Notes: generated by a model not told the origin, from the letters alone. Shown: positions 1 to 8,705, counted from the stretch's first letter. The stretch: DNA of 64,000 nt from Gemmatimonas sp. (GCF_027531815.1 NZ_JAPZSK010000006.1:372001-436000); one strand, 5' to 3'. Program-made: numbers and translations.

Positions 1-201
1 CATATTGCTAGCACTGTATACATGACAATCCAGAAGCACCACGGCGGGGAGCGCGTCAGATCGATCCTGATCGCTGCGTCAGGTACCGTCCGCGGGCACC
101 GGCCTGCTGCCGACCGTCCGCCCCGAGGCGTCTCCTAACGCCTCCCCTCGCCAGCGCGTATTTCTCCGGAATCCCTCCTTTCTGTACCCCCCGGAGCCCG
201 C
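1..201. other. left-edge intergenic region
   Basis: No gene can be supported here. The first bases read as an ATG on the minus strand that would run off the window, so a divergent neighbour is possible but not testable. A GGAG at 193-196 lies five bases ahead of the ATG at 202 and serves as its ribosome binding site. A 38-codon reading frame at 23-139 has no recognisable content. Confidence 0.4.
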
Positions 202-2862
202 ATGCCCCGTCGTCTCCCCCTGCCCTTCACTGCGCTGGCGTTCCTGGCCACCGCGCCACTCTCCGCCCAGCAGGCCCCCGCCGCCAACGGCTGGGACCCG
301 CAGCAGATTCTGCGCACCGAAGCGTTCGTGAAACCGCCGGCCAATATCGAGCGCATGATCATGGCGCCTCGCGTGGACATCTCGTTCACGAGCCCCAGCC
401 CGGATGCGCGCTGGTTCTTGCGCACCTCGGGCGCCGACCGCGGTGACATCAAGGCGTACGGCGCGCCGCACATCTGGCTGGGCGGATTGCAGATCGACAC
501 GCGCGCCAACCGCGCGCGCAGCGTCACCACCAGCACGCGCACGGGGCTGGTGCTCGTGGACCCGCGCACCGGCGCCGAGCGCACGTTTGCGGCCCCTCCC
601 GGCACCACCATTTCGTCGCCGGTGTGGTCGCCGCGCGGCACGCACGTGGCGTATCTGGTGAACTTTCCCACCGCCAGCTACGCCTACGTGCTCGATGTGG
701 CGAGCGGCCGCAGCACGCGGCTAAGTGAACGCCCGCTGCTGGCCACGCTCGTTACCGACATCGACTTCACCGCCGATGGCCGCCACGTGGTGACAGTGGT
801 GGTGCCTGCCAACCGCGGCGCCGAGCCGGTGCTGGGGGGCGATGGGATTGCCGACGGCCCCGATGTGCGGCTCACGGAATCCCGCGCGGTGCCGCAGCCG
901 GTGCACTTTTCGCTGCTCGCCAACCCGCACGAAAAGCGACTGCTGCAGTACCACACCACCGGGCAGGTGGCGCTCATCGACGTGCGTACGCGGGCGCTCA
1001 AGACCGTGGGCGCGCCGGCCATGGTGCGCAACGTGGACGCGTCGCCCGACGGGCAGTACCTGCGGGTGACCCGCATGACGGAACCGTTCTCGTACCTGGT
1101 GCCGGTGAGCAGCTTCGGCGGCGTGCAGGAGCTGTGGGACGCGTCCGGCAAGGTGGTGGCCACGCTGGCACGTACGCCGCTGCGCGAGAGTGGGCGTGAC
1201 GGCGGCGACGCGGCGCCGGCCATGGCCGTGGCCAGCGATACGGGCAAGCGCAACCTACAGTGGAACCCTATTGGCGCAGGACTGCTGTACGTGCAGAACG
1301 TGCCGGCGCCCGCTGCCGCTGCCACCCCGCCGGCCAACGGACGCAGTGGCAATGAAGGCGGTCCCAGTGCGCGCGCCGGCGCCGCGCCGGTGCAGGTGCG
1401 GGCTCCGCGTGGACAGGTGATGGTGTGGAAGGCCCCGTACGGTCCCAACGACACCACGGTGCTCTATCGCGGCGGTCCGCAGCTGGGCACGGTGCTGTTC
1501 AGCCTCGACAGCAGCACCATGTTCGTGAGCGACAGCGGCGCCGTGATTGCCGTGCGTGTGAACAATCCGGCGGAACGATGGAATCTGGGGCGCAACGTGT
1601 CGCTGCCTGCCATCATTACCGGCTTTGGTGGTGCCGGCTTTGGTGGTGGCCGCAGCAGCAGTGACAGCACAGCGGGCACGCTGGTGAGCCGCAAGGTAGG
1701 CAACGCCACATACGTGATGCTGGGTACCGACGGCAAGCAGGTGGCGCTCACCGGCACGCGGGCGCCGGGCGCCAACTGGTTCAAGCAGGCGCCGCGGCCG
1801 TGGCTCGACCGCATGGACATTACGACGAAGACCCGCACTCGGCTCATGGACTCGCCGGCCGACGTGTACGAGGAGTTCGTGGCGCCGCTCGACCGCGACC
1901 TCCAACAGTTCCTCGTGACGCGGGAGAATCGCACCACGATTCCCGACGCGTGGCTGCGTACCGCGGGCAGCAGCGAGGCGAAGCAGCTCACGAAGAACGT
2001 GGATGTGGGCCCCGAGGTGAGCGGCGCGCAGTTCAAGCGCTTCCAGGTCACGCGCCCGCGCGACGGCACGAAGTACTGGGTGGAGGTCACGCTGCCGCGC
2101 GACTGGACGCCGGGGCAGCGCCTGCCCGGCATCATCTGGTTCTATCCGCGCGAGTACAGCACGCTCACACAGTACGAGCAGTCGCGGCAGAGCGTGAACA
2201 TCAACGCCTTCCCCCTCGTACCGTCAGCGCGACCGGCCAGCAGCATGCAGCTGTGGGTGAGCCAAGGCTACGCGTTCATCCAGCCCGACATTCCCATCTA
2301 CGGGGATGCCGGCCGCATGAACGACAACTACACGCGCGACCTCGAGGAAAATCTCGACGCCGTGCTGGACGCGGCCGTGGATAGCGGCTTCGTGGACCGC
2401 GACAAGATGGGCATCGGCGGTCACAGCTACGGCGCGTTCAGCACGGTGAACGCCATGACGCTCATGCCCAACTTCAAGGCGGGCATTGCCGGCGACGGCA
2501 TGTACAATCGCACGCTCACCCCCTTCGGCTTCCAGAGTGAGCGCCGCAGCTTCTTCCAGGCCCAGCCGACGTACATGGACATGTCGCCGTTCCTGCGGGC
2601 CGACAAGCTTGCCGGTGCGCTGCTGCTGTACCACGCGTGGGAAGACCAGAACACCGGCACGGCGCCGCTCAGCTCCACCCGTCTGTTTGCCGCCCTGCAG
2701 GGGCTGGGCAAGCCGGCGGCGCTCTATATGTACCCGTACGAGGACCACAGCGTGGCCACCTACGCGAGCGATCTTGACCTATGGGCGCGCTGGGTGGCGT
2801 GGATGGATGTGCACGTGAAGAACGGCGGCAAGGTGGAGCAGCCGAGGGCGGTGCAGCCGTGA
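202..2862 (+). CDS. S9 family (prolyl oligopeptidase-type) secreted serine peptidase
   Basis: This is a secreted peptidase of the S9 family, expected to release peptides or dipeptides in the periplasm or outside the cell. Residues 1-22 form a signal peptide ending in LSAQQ. A long beta-propeller-like region follows (about 60-600), then the alpha/beta-hydrolase domain. The nucleophile sits in GGHSYG (Ser742), with Asp815 in WEDQN and His849 in YEDHS completing the catalytic triad. At 886 residues it is somewhat longer than DPP4-like enzymes of about 700-800. Low-complexity Pro/Ala/Gly inserts near residues 370-400 and 475-490 explain part of the extra length. The start is supported by GGAG five bases upstream. 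It ends four bases before a long inverted-repeat element. The exact substrate cannot be read from the sequence. Confidence 0.9.
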   Translation: MPRRLPLPFTALAFLATAPLSAQQAPAANGWDPQQILRTEAFVKPPANIERMIMAPRVDISFTSPSPDARWFLRTSGADRGDIKAYGAPHIWLGGLQIDTRANRARSVTTSTRTGLVLVDPRTGAERTFAAPPGTTISSPVWSPRGTHVAYLVNFPTASYAYVLDVASGRSTRLSERPLLATLVTDIDFTADGRHVVTVVVPANRGAEPVLGGDGIADGPDVRLTESRAVPQPVHFSLLANPHEKRLLQYHTTGQVALIDVRTRALKTVGAPAMVRNVDASPDGQYLRVTRMTEPFSYLVPVSSFGGVQELWDASGKVVATLARTPLRESGRDGGDAAPAMAVASDTGKRNLQWNPIGAGLLYVQNVPAPAAAATPPANGRSGNEGGPSARAGAAPVQVRAPRGQVMVWKAPYGPNDTTVLYRGGPQLGTVLFSLDSSTMFVSDSGAVIAVRVNNPAERWNLGRNVSLPAIITGFGGAGFGGGRSSSDSTAGTLVSRKVGNATYVMLGTDGKQVALTGTRAPGANWFKQAPRPWLDRMDITTKTRTRLMDSPADVYEEFVAPLDRDLQQFLVTRENRTTIPDAWLRTAGSSEAKQLTKNVDVGPEVSGAQFKRFQVTRPRDGTKYWVEVTLPRDWTPGQRLPGIIWFYPREYSTLTQYEQSRQSVNINAFPLVPSARPASSMQLWVSQGYAFIQPDIPIYGDAGRMNDNYTRDLEENLDAVLDAAVDSGFVDRDKMGIGGHSYGAFSTVNAMTLMPNFKAGIAGDGMYNRTLTPFGFQSERRSFFQAQPTYMDMSPFLRADKLAGALLLYHAWEDQNTGTAPLSSTRLFAALQGLGKPAALYMYPYEDHSVATYASDLDLWARWVAWMDVHVKNGGKVEQPRAVQP

Positions 2863-2865
2863 GGG

Positions 2866-3001
2866 GTTGAACTAGCAACTGAAGACTCTCACTACGAACT
2901 ACAAACTCCCCGCCGTTCACGCGATCTCCCAAGTGACTGGGATCGCGGTGGCCGCGGGGAGTTTGCAGTTGTGAGTGAAAGTCTTCAGTCGTTAGTTGAA
3001 C
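2866..3001. repeat. heptamer-built long inverted repeat (element 1)
   Basis: Two arms of about 50 bases (2866-2915 and 2952-3001) are near-perfect reverse complements around the core ACTACAAACTCC / GGAGTTTGCAGT. An inner hairpin (GCGATC..CCC pairing with GGG.ATCGC, about 2920-2946) lets the whole 136 bases fold as a single hairpin. Read along the top strand, the arms divide into degenerate 7-mers such as AACTGAA, GACTCTC, ACTACGA, ACTACAA. It starts directly behind the stop codon of the S9 peptidase and ends three bases before the next ATG. A role as terminator or RNA-processing signal is inference. Confidence 0.85.
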
Positions 3002-3004
3002 GGT

Positions 3005-3604
3005 ATGCCCCCCATTTACTTCCCCACCCCCGCCGCCTTCCGCGCCTGGTTGCACACCCATCACGCCAGCGCCACCGAGCTCCTCGTCGGCTACCACAAG
3101 GTCGGCACCGGTGTGCCAAGCATGACGTGGACCGAGAGTGTGCGCGAAGCGCTCTGCTTCGGGTGGATTGACGGCATCCGCCAGCGCGTGGACGAGGCGC
3201 GCTACACCATTCGCTTCACGCCGCGAAAGCCCAGGAGTATCTGGAGCGCGGTGAATGTGCAGCACGTGAAGGAGCTGATCGCCGCGGGGCTCATGCAGCC
3301 GGCGGGGCTTAAGGCGTTCGAGGCGCGCAAGGACGCAAAGACCGGGGTGTACTCGTTCGAGAAGGACGCCGTTGAACTTCCGGCGGAGTTCATCGCGATC
3401 TTCCGGAAGCAGAAGCAGGCGTGGCGCTGGTTCGAGGCGAGTGCCCCCAGCTATCGCAAGGCGGCGACGGGGTGGCTGATGAGCGCCAAGCGAGAGGCAA
3501 CGCGGGAGCGGCGGTTGCAAATGCTCATCGAATGCTCGGAGCTGGGGGTGCGGTTGCCACATCTGAGGCCGAGTCCGCGGCGGGGTCAGGGCAGTCGACA
3601 CTGA
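3005..3604 (+). CDS. YdeI/OmpD-associated family protein
   Basis: This is a soluble 199-residue protein of the YdeI/OmpD-associated family. Its members have been linked to envelope stress and peptide resistance, but their biochemistry is unresolved. Family features visible are the N-terminal F..WL..H......LLVGY.K stretch (residues 11-36), the SVREALCFGWIDG motif near residues 46-58, the YTIRFTPRKP..IWS block, and a C-terminal helical half rich in Lys, Arg and Glu. The ATG at 3005 is preferred over an in-frame TTG at 2996, which lies inside the repeat arm. No Shine-Dalgarno is visible because the repeat ends three bases upstream. The last codons overlap the next repeat element, so the gene is bracketed by two related inverted repeats. 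Confidence 0.8.
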   Translation: MPPIYFPTPAAFRAWLHTHHASATELLVGYHKVGTGVPSMTWTESVREALCFGWIDGIRQRVDEARYTIRFTPRKPRSIWSAVNVQHVKELIAAGLMQPAGLKAFEARKDAKTGVYSFEKDAVELPAEFIAIFRKQKQAWRWFEASAPSYRKAATGWLMSAKREATRERRLQMLIECSELGVRLPHLRPSPRRGQGSRH

Positions 3605-3726
3605 AAACGGAAGACTATCACTACGAACCGAGTACTCCTCGCCCCCCGCGAGTTCTGCGTCCAAAAGAAGAGGTCTCGCCGGCCTCGGGGAGTTCGTAGT
3701 GCGTAGTTGCAGTCCTCAGTTGTCAG
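3597..3726. repeat. heptamer-built inverted repeat (element 2)
   Basis: This is a diverged relative of element 1. The left arm (3597-3640) carries ACTGAAAACGGAAGACT and ACTACGAACCGAG, and the right arm (3682-3726) carries CGGGGAGTTCGTAGTG, GCGTAGTTGCAGTC and CTCAGTTGTCAG. The arms pair imperfectly, mainly through the CTCC/GGAG core and the outer ACTGA segments. It overlaps the 3' end of the YdeI-like gene by eight bases and occupies nearly all the space before the aminotransferase promoter. Confidence 0.7.
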
Positions 3727-3750
3727 TCCCACCCTTTATCGACTCGATCC

Positions 3751-3756
3751 TATATT
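3751..3756 (+). promoter_or_regulatory. -10 element, leaderless-type start of the aminotransferase gene
   Basis: TATATT ends six bases before the ATG at 3763 and there is no Shine-Dalgarno in between. This geometry places the transcription start at or next to the start codon, as in leaderless transcripts. No convincing -35 box is seen. The call rests on base pattern only. Confidence 0.4.
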
Positions 3757-3762
3757 GCACCA

Positions 3763-5034
3763 ATGACCGAGTCCCTCACTGCCCCCATCCCCGGCTTCCG
3801 CCCCGTGCCCCGCACCGGGGTCATTTACGTCATGGACCGCGCGCGTGAACTGGGCTTCCGCGCCGGTGCCGAGGGGTGGTGCAACCTGGGACAAGGGCAG
3901 CCGGAAACGGGCGCGCTCCCCGGGGCGCCGGCGCGACCGAGCGACGTGACCATCAGCGCCGACGATTACGAGTATGCGCCGGTGGGGGGCATCGATGCAC
4001 TGCGCAAGGCCGTGGCCAACTTGTACAACGCCCGCTATCGGCAGGGGAAGGCGAGTCAGTACGGCCCCGAGAACGTGTGTATCTGCGGCGGGGGGCGTTC
4101 GTCGCTCACGCGCGTCGTGGCATCGCTGGGCAACGTGAACCTGGGGCACGTCCTCCCCGACTACACCGCCTACGAGGAGCTGCTGGAAATCTTCGGCACC
4201 TTCAGCGCCATTCCGCTGCTGCTCGAGCCGGAAGCGGGGTACGCGTTGAGCACCAAGAACCTGCGGCGCGAAATCACCGGTCGCGGACTGGGCGCGCTGC
4301 TGCTGTCCAACCCCGCCAACCCCACGGGGCGCGTGCTGCGCGGCAGCGCCCTCAATGCCTGGGTGCACGAGGCGCGTGAGCTCAAGTGCACCCTGGTGCT
4401 CGACGAGTTCTACTCCCATTACCTCTGGGATGAGGGGCTCGTGGAAGGAGCGACGGTGAGCGCTGCCGAGTTCGTGGACGATGTGAACAGCGACCCGGTG
4501 GTCATTCTCGACGGGCTCACCAAGGGATGGCGCTGCCCCGGATGGCGCCTCAGCTGGATCGTGGGGCCGGAGAGTGTCATCGAAGCGGTCACGAGCGCCG
4601 GCAGCTTCCTCGACGGCGGCGGCAATCGTCCGTTGCAGGAGGCCGCGTGCGATCTGCTGGAACCCGCCCGTGCGCGCCAGGAAGTGGTGGCCATTCACTC
4701 CGCCTTTGCGCGCAAGCGGCGCATTCTCGTGGATGGCCTGCGCGCCGCCGGGCTCACGGTGGACCACGAGCCGGACGGTGGCTTCTACGTGTGGGCCAGC
4801 GTGGCGTCGCTCCCCGCCCCGCTCAACGATGGCGAGGCGTTCTTTGAGGCCGCCCTGCGGGAGCGCGTGATCACCGTACCCGGGCTCTTCTTCGACATCA
4901 ACCCAGGCAAGCGCCGCGCGAACCACACCTCGCGCTTCACGCAGTACATGCGCTTCAGTTTCGGCCCCGACGAAGCCGCCGTGACCGAGGCCGTGGCGCG
5001 GCTCAAGCGCATGGTCGGTGCGCAAACCCGATGA
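3763..5034 (+). CDS. pyridoxal-phosphate-dependent class I/II aminotransferase
   Basis: This is a cytoplasmic fold-type I PLP enzyme that transfers amino groups between an amino acid and a keto acid. Recognition elements are the cofactor-holding NPANPTG (183-189), Asp214 and Tyr217 in LDEFYSHY, the Schiff-base lysine Lys254 in LTKGWRCPGWR, and the C-terminal Arg region around NHTSRFTQYMR. The length (423 residues) is normal for the family. The substrate is not evident. It resembles the general aspartate/aromatic group rather than a biosynthetic HisC or BioF. It is probably transcribed alone: a heptamer element precedes it, a TATATT box lies six bases before the ATG, and a hairpin with a T-run follows the stop. 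Confidence 0.88.
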   Translation: MTESLTAPIPGFRPVPRTGVIYVMDRARELGFRAGAEGWCNLGQGQPETGALPGAPARPSDVTISADDYEYAPVGGIDALRKAVANLYNARYRQGKASQYGPENVCICGGGRSSLTRVVASLGNVNLGHVLPDYTAYEELLEIFGTFSAIPLLLEPEAGYALSTKNLRREITGRGLGALLLSNPANPTGRVLRGSALNAWVHEARELKCTLVLDEFYSHYLWDEGLVEGATVSAAEFVDDVNSDPVVILDGLTKGWRCPGWRLSWIVGPESVIEAVTSAGSFLDGGGNRPLQEAACDLLEPARARQEVVAIHSAFARKRRILVDGLRAAGLTVDHEPDGGFYVWASVASLPAPLNDGEAFFEAALRERVITVPGLFFDINPGKRRANHTSRFTQYMRFSFGPDEAAVTEAVARLKRMVGAQTR

Positions 5035-5070
5035 TCTGAACTCATCACGGCAGCATCGGACAACTTGAGC

Positions 5071-5113
5071 AAGGGGGGACATGGCGCAGCGCACCACGCC
5101 GTTCCCCCTTTTC
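5071..5113 (+). terminator. rho-independent terminator of the aminotransferase gene
   Basis: GGGGGG at 5073-5078 pairs with CCCCC at 5104-5108, and an inner GGCG/CGCC pair (5083-5086 with 5097-5100) closes a ten-base loop. TTTTCTC follows directly. It stands 37 bases behind the stop codon at 5034. Confidence 0.7.
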
Positions 5114-5124
5114 TCCCTTTCCCG

Positions 5125-5203
5125 GGTTCTCTCAACATCAGTTCGCTGAGCGTGCCGCCCACGGCATCCGTGTCGCGCGAAACGAACTGACCTTGGGAGA
5201 ACC
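5125..5203 (+). promoter_or_regulatory. structured element (nested inverted repeats) ahead of TonB receptor
   Basis: Two exact stems are nested: GGTTCTC (5125-5131) with GAGAACC (5197-5203), and CAGTTCG (5139-5145) with CGAACTG (5183-5189). Seven-base internal loops on each side separate them. The apex contains a TGCCG/CGGCA hairpin around 5153-5166. It lies behind the upstream terminator and 30 bases before the probable promoter of the receptor. It could be a protein-binding site or a small RNA. It does not show the conserved boxes of cobalamin or other riboswitches I know. Confidence 0.45.
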
Positions 5204-5233
5204 GGAGAATCAGAGGAAAACGAGACATGGAAC

Positions 5234-5262
5234 TTGCCTCGTAATTTAGTAGAACCTAATTT
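5234..5262 (+). promoter_or_regulatory. probable promoter of the ZnuD-like receptor gene
   Basis: TTGCCT (5234-5239) and TAATTT (5257-5262) are spaced by 17 bases in a conspicuously AT-rich tract. The -10 box ends six bases before the ATG at 5269, and no clear Shine-Dalgarno is present, which suggests a leaderless or very short leader transcript. Confidence 0.5.
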
Positions 5263-5268
5263 TGGAAT

Positions 5269-7254
5269 ATGATTAGACGATTCATGAACTTTTGCCTGCT
5301 CTTACCCGCCACGACCGCCGCCCAAGCCCGCCCCGACACGGCCGCTCGCCCGCGCTCCGACAGCGCGCGCGCCCTGCCGACCATGCAGGTCACCGCGTCG
5401 GCCGTGGCCACGGATGCGCGACGGGTGGCTCAGCCCACGGCGGTGCTCGAGGGCGCGGCGCTCCGCCGCACGCAGGGCGCCTCGCTCGGCGAAACCATGG
5501 AACTCATCCCCGGCGTGCGGTCGCTCTCCATGAGCACCGGCATCGGCAAGCCGGTCATTCGCGGGCTCACCAACAACCGCGTGGTGACACTCAGCAACGG
5601 CCAGCGCACCGAGACCCAGCAGTGGGGGCACGATCACTCCCCCAACGTGGAAAGCGCCGACGCCGAACGCCTCGAAGTGGTGAAGGGCCCCGCCAGCGTG
5701 CTCTATGGCAGCGATGCGCTGGGAGGCGTGGTGAACGTGGTGCGGCGCAGGCTGCCCAGCGCCGAGGGGCCACAGAACGTCACGCGCGGGCGGATGGCGC
5801 TGGCCTACAACACCGCCAACCTGGCGCCAACCGCCACCCTCACCGGCGAGGGCGCCCGCGGGGCGTTCGGCTGGCGGGTATCCGGTACGGGTCGACGCGC
5901 AGAAGATCTGCGTACCCCCACCGGCCCGCTCTTCAACAGCGGCAACCGCACCGGCTACCTCGAGGCAGCCGGCGGCTACCACGGAACGACCCGCGACGTG
6001 GAGCTCACGGTCTCCAGCCGCGACGAAACCATCCGCATTGCCGACGACCCGGTGAGTTCACCCGACTACACCGGGCGCCAGCGCATTCGCACCGAGCGGT
6101 TCACCCTCGAGAGCAACGCGCGCCGCGGTGAGCACCGCCTGCACCTGCAGGCCGGCTACGAGAGCAATCGCCGGAGCGAGTTCGAGGATGCCACCACACG
6201 TGACGTGACGCTGGGGCTCCACTCACGCACGGCGATCGCGTTCGCCAACTGGCATCACGCCCCGTGGCGAGGGATCACGGGGGTGGTGGGCACGCAGGTG
6301 CAGCACACGGATTTCCGGACCTTCGGCGAGGAAACGCTCATCCCCGACAATACGGCGCGGGCCGTTGGCGTGTATGCGTTGCAGCAGAAGACGGTGGGCG
6401 ACTGGTCGCTCTCGGGCGGAGCCCGCTACGACTGGCGCACGCTCGACACCCCCGGCAACGACGTGCTGCAGCTGGGGGCCACCTCGCGCCGGTTCGATGC
6501 GCTCACGGGCACGGCCGGCGTGGTGTACAAGGCCGCCGCGCCGGTGTCGGTGGCGTTCAACGTGGCGCGCGGGTTCCGGGCGCCGAGCGCCAGTGATCTC
6601 TTCGCGAACGGGTTTCACGAGGGCACCCGCGCGTTCGAGATCGGCCGCGCCGACCTGCGCGTGGAGACGAGTCTCAACACCGACCTCGGGGTGCGGCTGC
6701 GCACCGCGCGCGTGTTCGGCGAAGTGACCGGCTACGTGAACCAGATCCGCAATTACATCTTCCTCGCACCGGTGGGGGTACCGGGGCGCGCACTCGACTC
6801 ACTGGAAGTGCGTCAGGGCAACGCCCGTCTCGTGGGGTTGGAGGCCGCCTTCACGGCGCCGCTCGTGGGCGGCCTCAGCGCCAACGTGACCGGCGACATG
6901 GTGCATGCCACCAACACCGCCGACCGGACCGCGTTGCCCTTCGTGCCCCCTCTGCGCACCACCGGCACGCTGCGGTGGGAGGAGGGCGGTGGCCCGGGCC
7001 GGTCGCTGGCGATCACGGGTGAGTGGAACGCCCGCCAGACGCGCGTGTTTCGCGATGACTTCGCACCGCCCGCGTGGGGAGCGCTGCACCTGAGCGCCGG
7101 CTTCAGCCGCCTCACCAGCCGTGGTCTCGTGCATGTGGACGTGGCGTTGCGCAATGCCACCAATGCGCGCTACCGCGACTTCATGTCGCGCTACAAGGAG
7201 TTCGCCAACGCCGCTGGGCGGGCGCTGGTGCTGCGGGTGAGCACGGACCTGTAG
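5269..7254 (+). CDS. TonB-dependent outer-membrane receptor, ZnuD-like
   Basis: This is a 661-residue outer-membrane receptor that imports a ligand with energy from TonB. A short signal sequence precedes the plug domain (about 40-165). The plug shows LIPGVRS, KPVIRGLTNNRVVTL, the segment TQQWGHDHSP and the closing LEVVKGPASVLYGSDALGGVVN. The WGHDH segment with the conserved plug resembles the ZnuD family of zinc receptors, and its two histidines and aspartate could bind metal. Residues from about 190 form the 22-strand barrel, including GFRAPSASDLFANGFHEG. It stands alone behind its own promoter and a structured element, compatible with metal-dependent control. The ligand (Zn or another metal) is inferred from similarity only. 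Confidence 0.85.
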   Translation: MIRRFMNFCLLLPATTAAQARPDTAARPRSDSARALPTMQVTASAVATDARRVAQPTAVLEGAALRRTQGASLGETMELIPGVRSLSMSTGIGKPVIRGLTNNRVVTLSNGQRTETQQWGHDHSPNVESADAERLEVVKGPASVLYGSDALGGVVNVVRRRLPSAEGPQNVTRGRMALAYNTANLAPTATLTGEGARGAFGWRVSGTGRRAEDLRTPTGPLFNSGNRTGYLEAAGGYHGTTRDVELTVSSRDETIRIADDPVSSPDYTGRQRIRTERFTLESNARRGEHRLHLQAGYESNRRSEFEDATTRDVTLGLHSRTAIAFANWHHAPWRGITGVVGTQVQHTDFRTFGEETLIPDNTARAVGVYALQQKTVGDWSLSGGARYDWRTLDTPGNDVLQLGATSRRFDALTGTAGVVYKAAAPVSVAFNVARGFRAPSASDLFANGFHEGTRAFEIGRADLRVETSLNTDLGVRLRTARVFGEVTGYVNQIRNYIFLAPVGVPGRALDSLEVRQGNARLVGLEAAFTAPLVGGLSANVTGDMVHATNTADRTALPFVPPLRTTGTLRWEEGGGPGRSLAITGEWNARQTRVFRDDFAPPAWGALHLSAGFSRLTSRGLVHVDVALRNATNARYRDFMSRYKEFANAAGRALVLRVSTDL

Positions 7255-7292
7255 CGAAACCCAGTTTTCCGTCCGGCACGTAGAATGGAGGC

Positions 7293-8705
7293 ATGAGCCA
7301 TCCATTCTTTCGGGGCGTCGCGTGTGGCATGACCGCGGCCCTCCTGCTGCTGCCGGTCGCGGGACGCGCCCAGTCCATCCCGGCCTGGGCGCCCACCCTC
7401 GACTCCGTCGTGACCGCGGCACTGGCCACCTCACGGGCGCCGGGGGCTACGGTCGCCGTGGTGCACAACGGGCGGCTGGTGTACACCAAGGGCTACGGCC
7501 TCGCCAATGTCGAAACCCGCCTCCCCATGGAGGCCGGCATGCTCCTCCGCGTGGGGTCGGTGACCAAGATGTTCACCGGCGCCCTGCTCGCCTCGCTCGC
7601 CGAGAAGGGGCAACTCGACATGCAGCAGCCCATCGGCACGTATGTGACGTCGCTCGCCGGCAAGCGCGTGGGCACCGTGACCACGCACCAGCTCATGACG
7701 CACAGCGCCGGCTGGATCGACAACGCCGTGGCGTACGGGCGCATGGGTGAGGGCGCCCTGGGCGAGGTGATGCGGGAGGTGGGGGACACCCTCTTCTTCA
7801 CCGACGCGGGACGCACCTTCAGCTACTCCAATCCGAGCATCAGCATGGCCGGATATGTGGCCGAGGTGGCGGGCAAGCAGCGATACGCCTCGCTCGTGGA
7901 GTCGCTCGTGATGCGCCCCACCGGCATGAGCCGCAGCACCTTCAAGCCGCTCGAGGCCCTCACCTGGCCCATTGCCATGGGGCATCTGGTGGCCGGCGCC
8001 AACAACCCGCCCACCATCGTGCGGCCGTTCACGGAGAATACGGCGCAGTGGGCCTCCGGCTTTCTCCTCTCGAGTGCGCCCGAGCTGGCGCGCTTTGCCA
8101 TGGCCGTCATGAATGACGGGGAACTCGACGGCGCGCGCGTGTTTCCTCAGGGGGTGATCCGGCGCCTCACCACCGGCTACGTGCCACACCCCGGAGGCAG
8201 CGGGCTCGATTCGGCCATGTACGCGTATGGTCTGGTCGTTGGCCGCACGGCGCTCTTTGGCCGCCCGGAGCGGGTGTGGACGCACGGCGGATCGATCAAC
8301 GGCTACAACGCCGATGTGTACATGCTCCCCGATCGCAAGACCGCCGTCGTGACGCTGGTGAACGGCCCGGGCAGTGGGATTGCCGGCATTCGCCTCAAGG
8401 CGCTCGAGTTGGCGCTGGGCACTGCACCGCAGGGGCGCCCGGTCACCGCCACGCGTGAACTCACCGCCGCCGAACGCGCACAACTCGTGGGGCGCTACGC
8501 CATGGGACGCAGGGTGGTGGAGGTGAGGGAGGCCGAGGGTGGGCTGGTTCTCGTGCAGGACGGGATGTCCGTGCCCCTGTTGCGCGGTGGTGACAACGAA
8601 ATCGTAGGACGCGCCCCGGCAACGGTGCGCATGCACACCCGCGTGGAGAACGGGAGGGTGACGTACCTGTACAGCGGTTCGCGGGCACTGGCGCGGCAAC
8701 CGTGA
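7293..8705 (+). CDS. secreted serine hydrolase, beta-lactamase/DD-peptidase fold
   Basis: This exported penicillin-binding-protein-like enzyme of the class C beta-lactamase superfamily may be a D-alanyl-D-alanine carboxypeptidase or an esterase. The signal peptide ends at GRAQS (residue 28). Active-site motifs are SVTK (Ser89, Lys92), YSN (Tyr178, Asn180) and HGG (331-333), which replaces KTG as in EstB/ADP-like hydrolases. A small C-terminal lipocalin-like tail domain (about 385-470) follows, as in many members. Upstream, GGAGG lies one base from the ATG, too close for an ideal ribosome site, while TAGAAT sits six bases from the ATG. The start by initiation context is therefore less certain than the frame. 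Confidence 0.85.
   Translation: MSHPFFRGVACGMTAALLLLPVAGRAQSIPAWAPTLDSVVTAALATSRAPGATVAVVHNGRLVYTKGYGLANVETRLPMEAGMLLRVGSVTKMFTGALLASLAEKGQLDMQQPIGTYVTSLAGKRVGTVTTHQLMTHSAGWIDNAVAYGRMGEGALGEVMREVGDTLFFTDAGRTFSYSNPSISMAGYVAEVAGKQRYASLVESLVMRPTGMSRSTFKPLEALTWPIAMGHLVAGANNPPTIVRPFTENTAQWASGFLLSSAPELARFAMAVMNDGELDGARVFPQGVIRRLTTGYVPHPGGSGLDSAMYAYGLVVGRTALFGRPERVWTHGGSINGYNADVYMLPDRKTAVVTLVNGPGSGIAGIRLKALELALGTAPQGRPVTATRELTAAERAQLVGRYAMGRRVVEVREAEGGLVLVQDGMSVPLLRGGDNEIVGRAPATVRMHTRVENGRVTYLYSGSRALARQP

Noticed and set aside
1..25. Resemblance of the first bases on the minus strand to a strong constitutive synthetic promoter end (CAGTGCTAGC)
   Set aside because: The match is short, the -35 part is absent, and it may be chance; nothing supports cloning-vector sequence.
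23..139. Small 38-codon frame at the left edge
   Set aside because: No ribosome site, no family pattern and no coding bias; it cannot be separated from chance.
2866..3726. Insertion sequence around the YdeI-like gene
   Set aside because: No transposase and no target-site duplication can be seen; the repeats belong to a dispersed family also found without a gene between copies.
5125..5203. Cobalamin or other known riboswitch upstream of the TonB receptor
   Set aside because: The conserved boxes I know for these classes are not present; kept only as an unnamed structured element.
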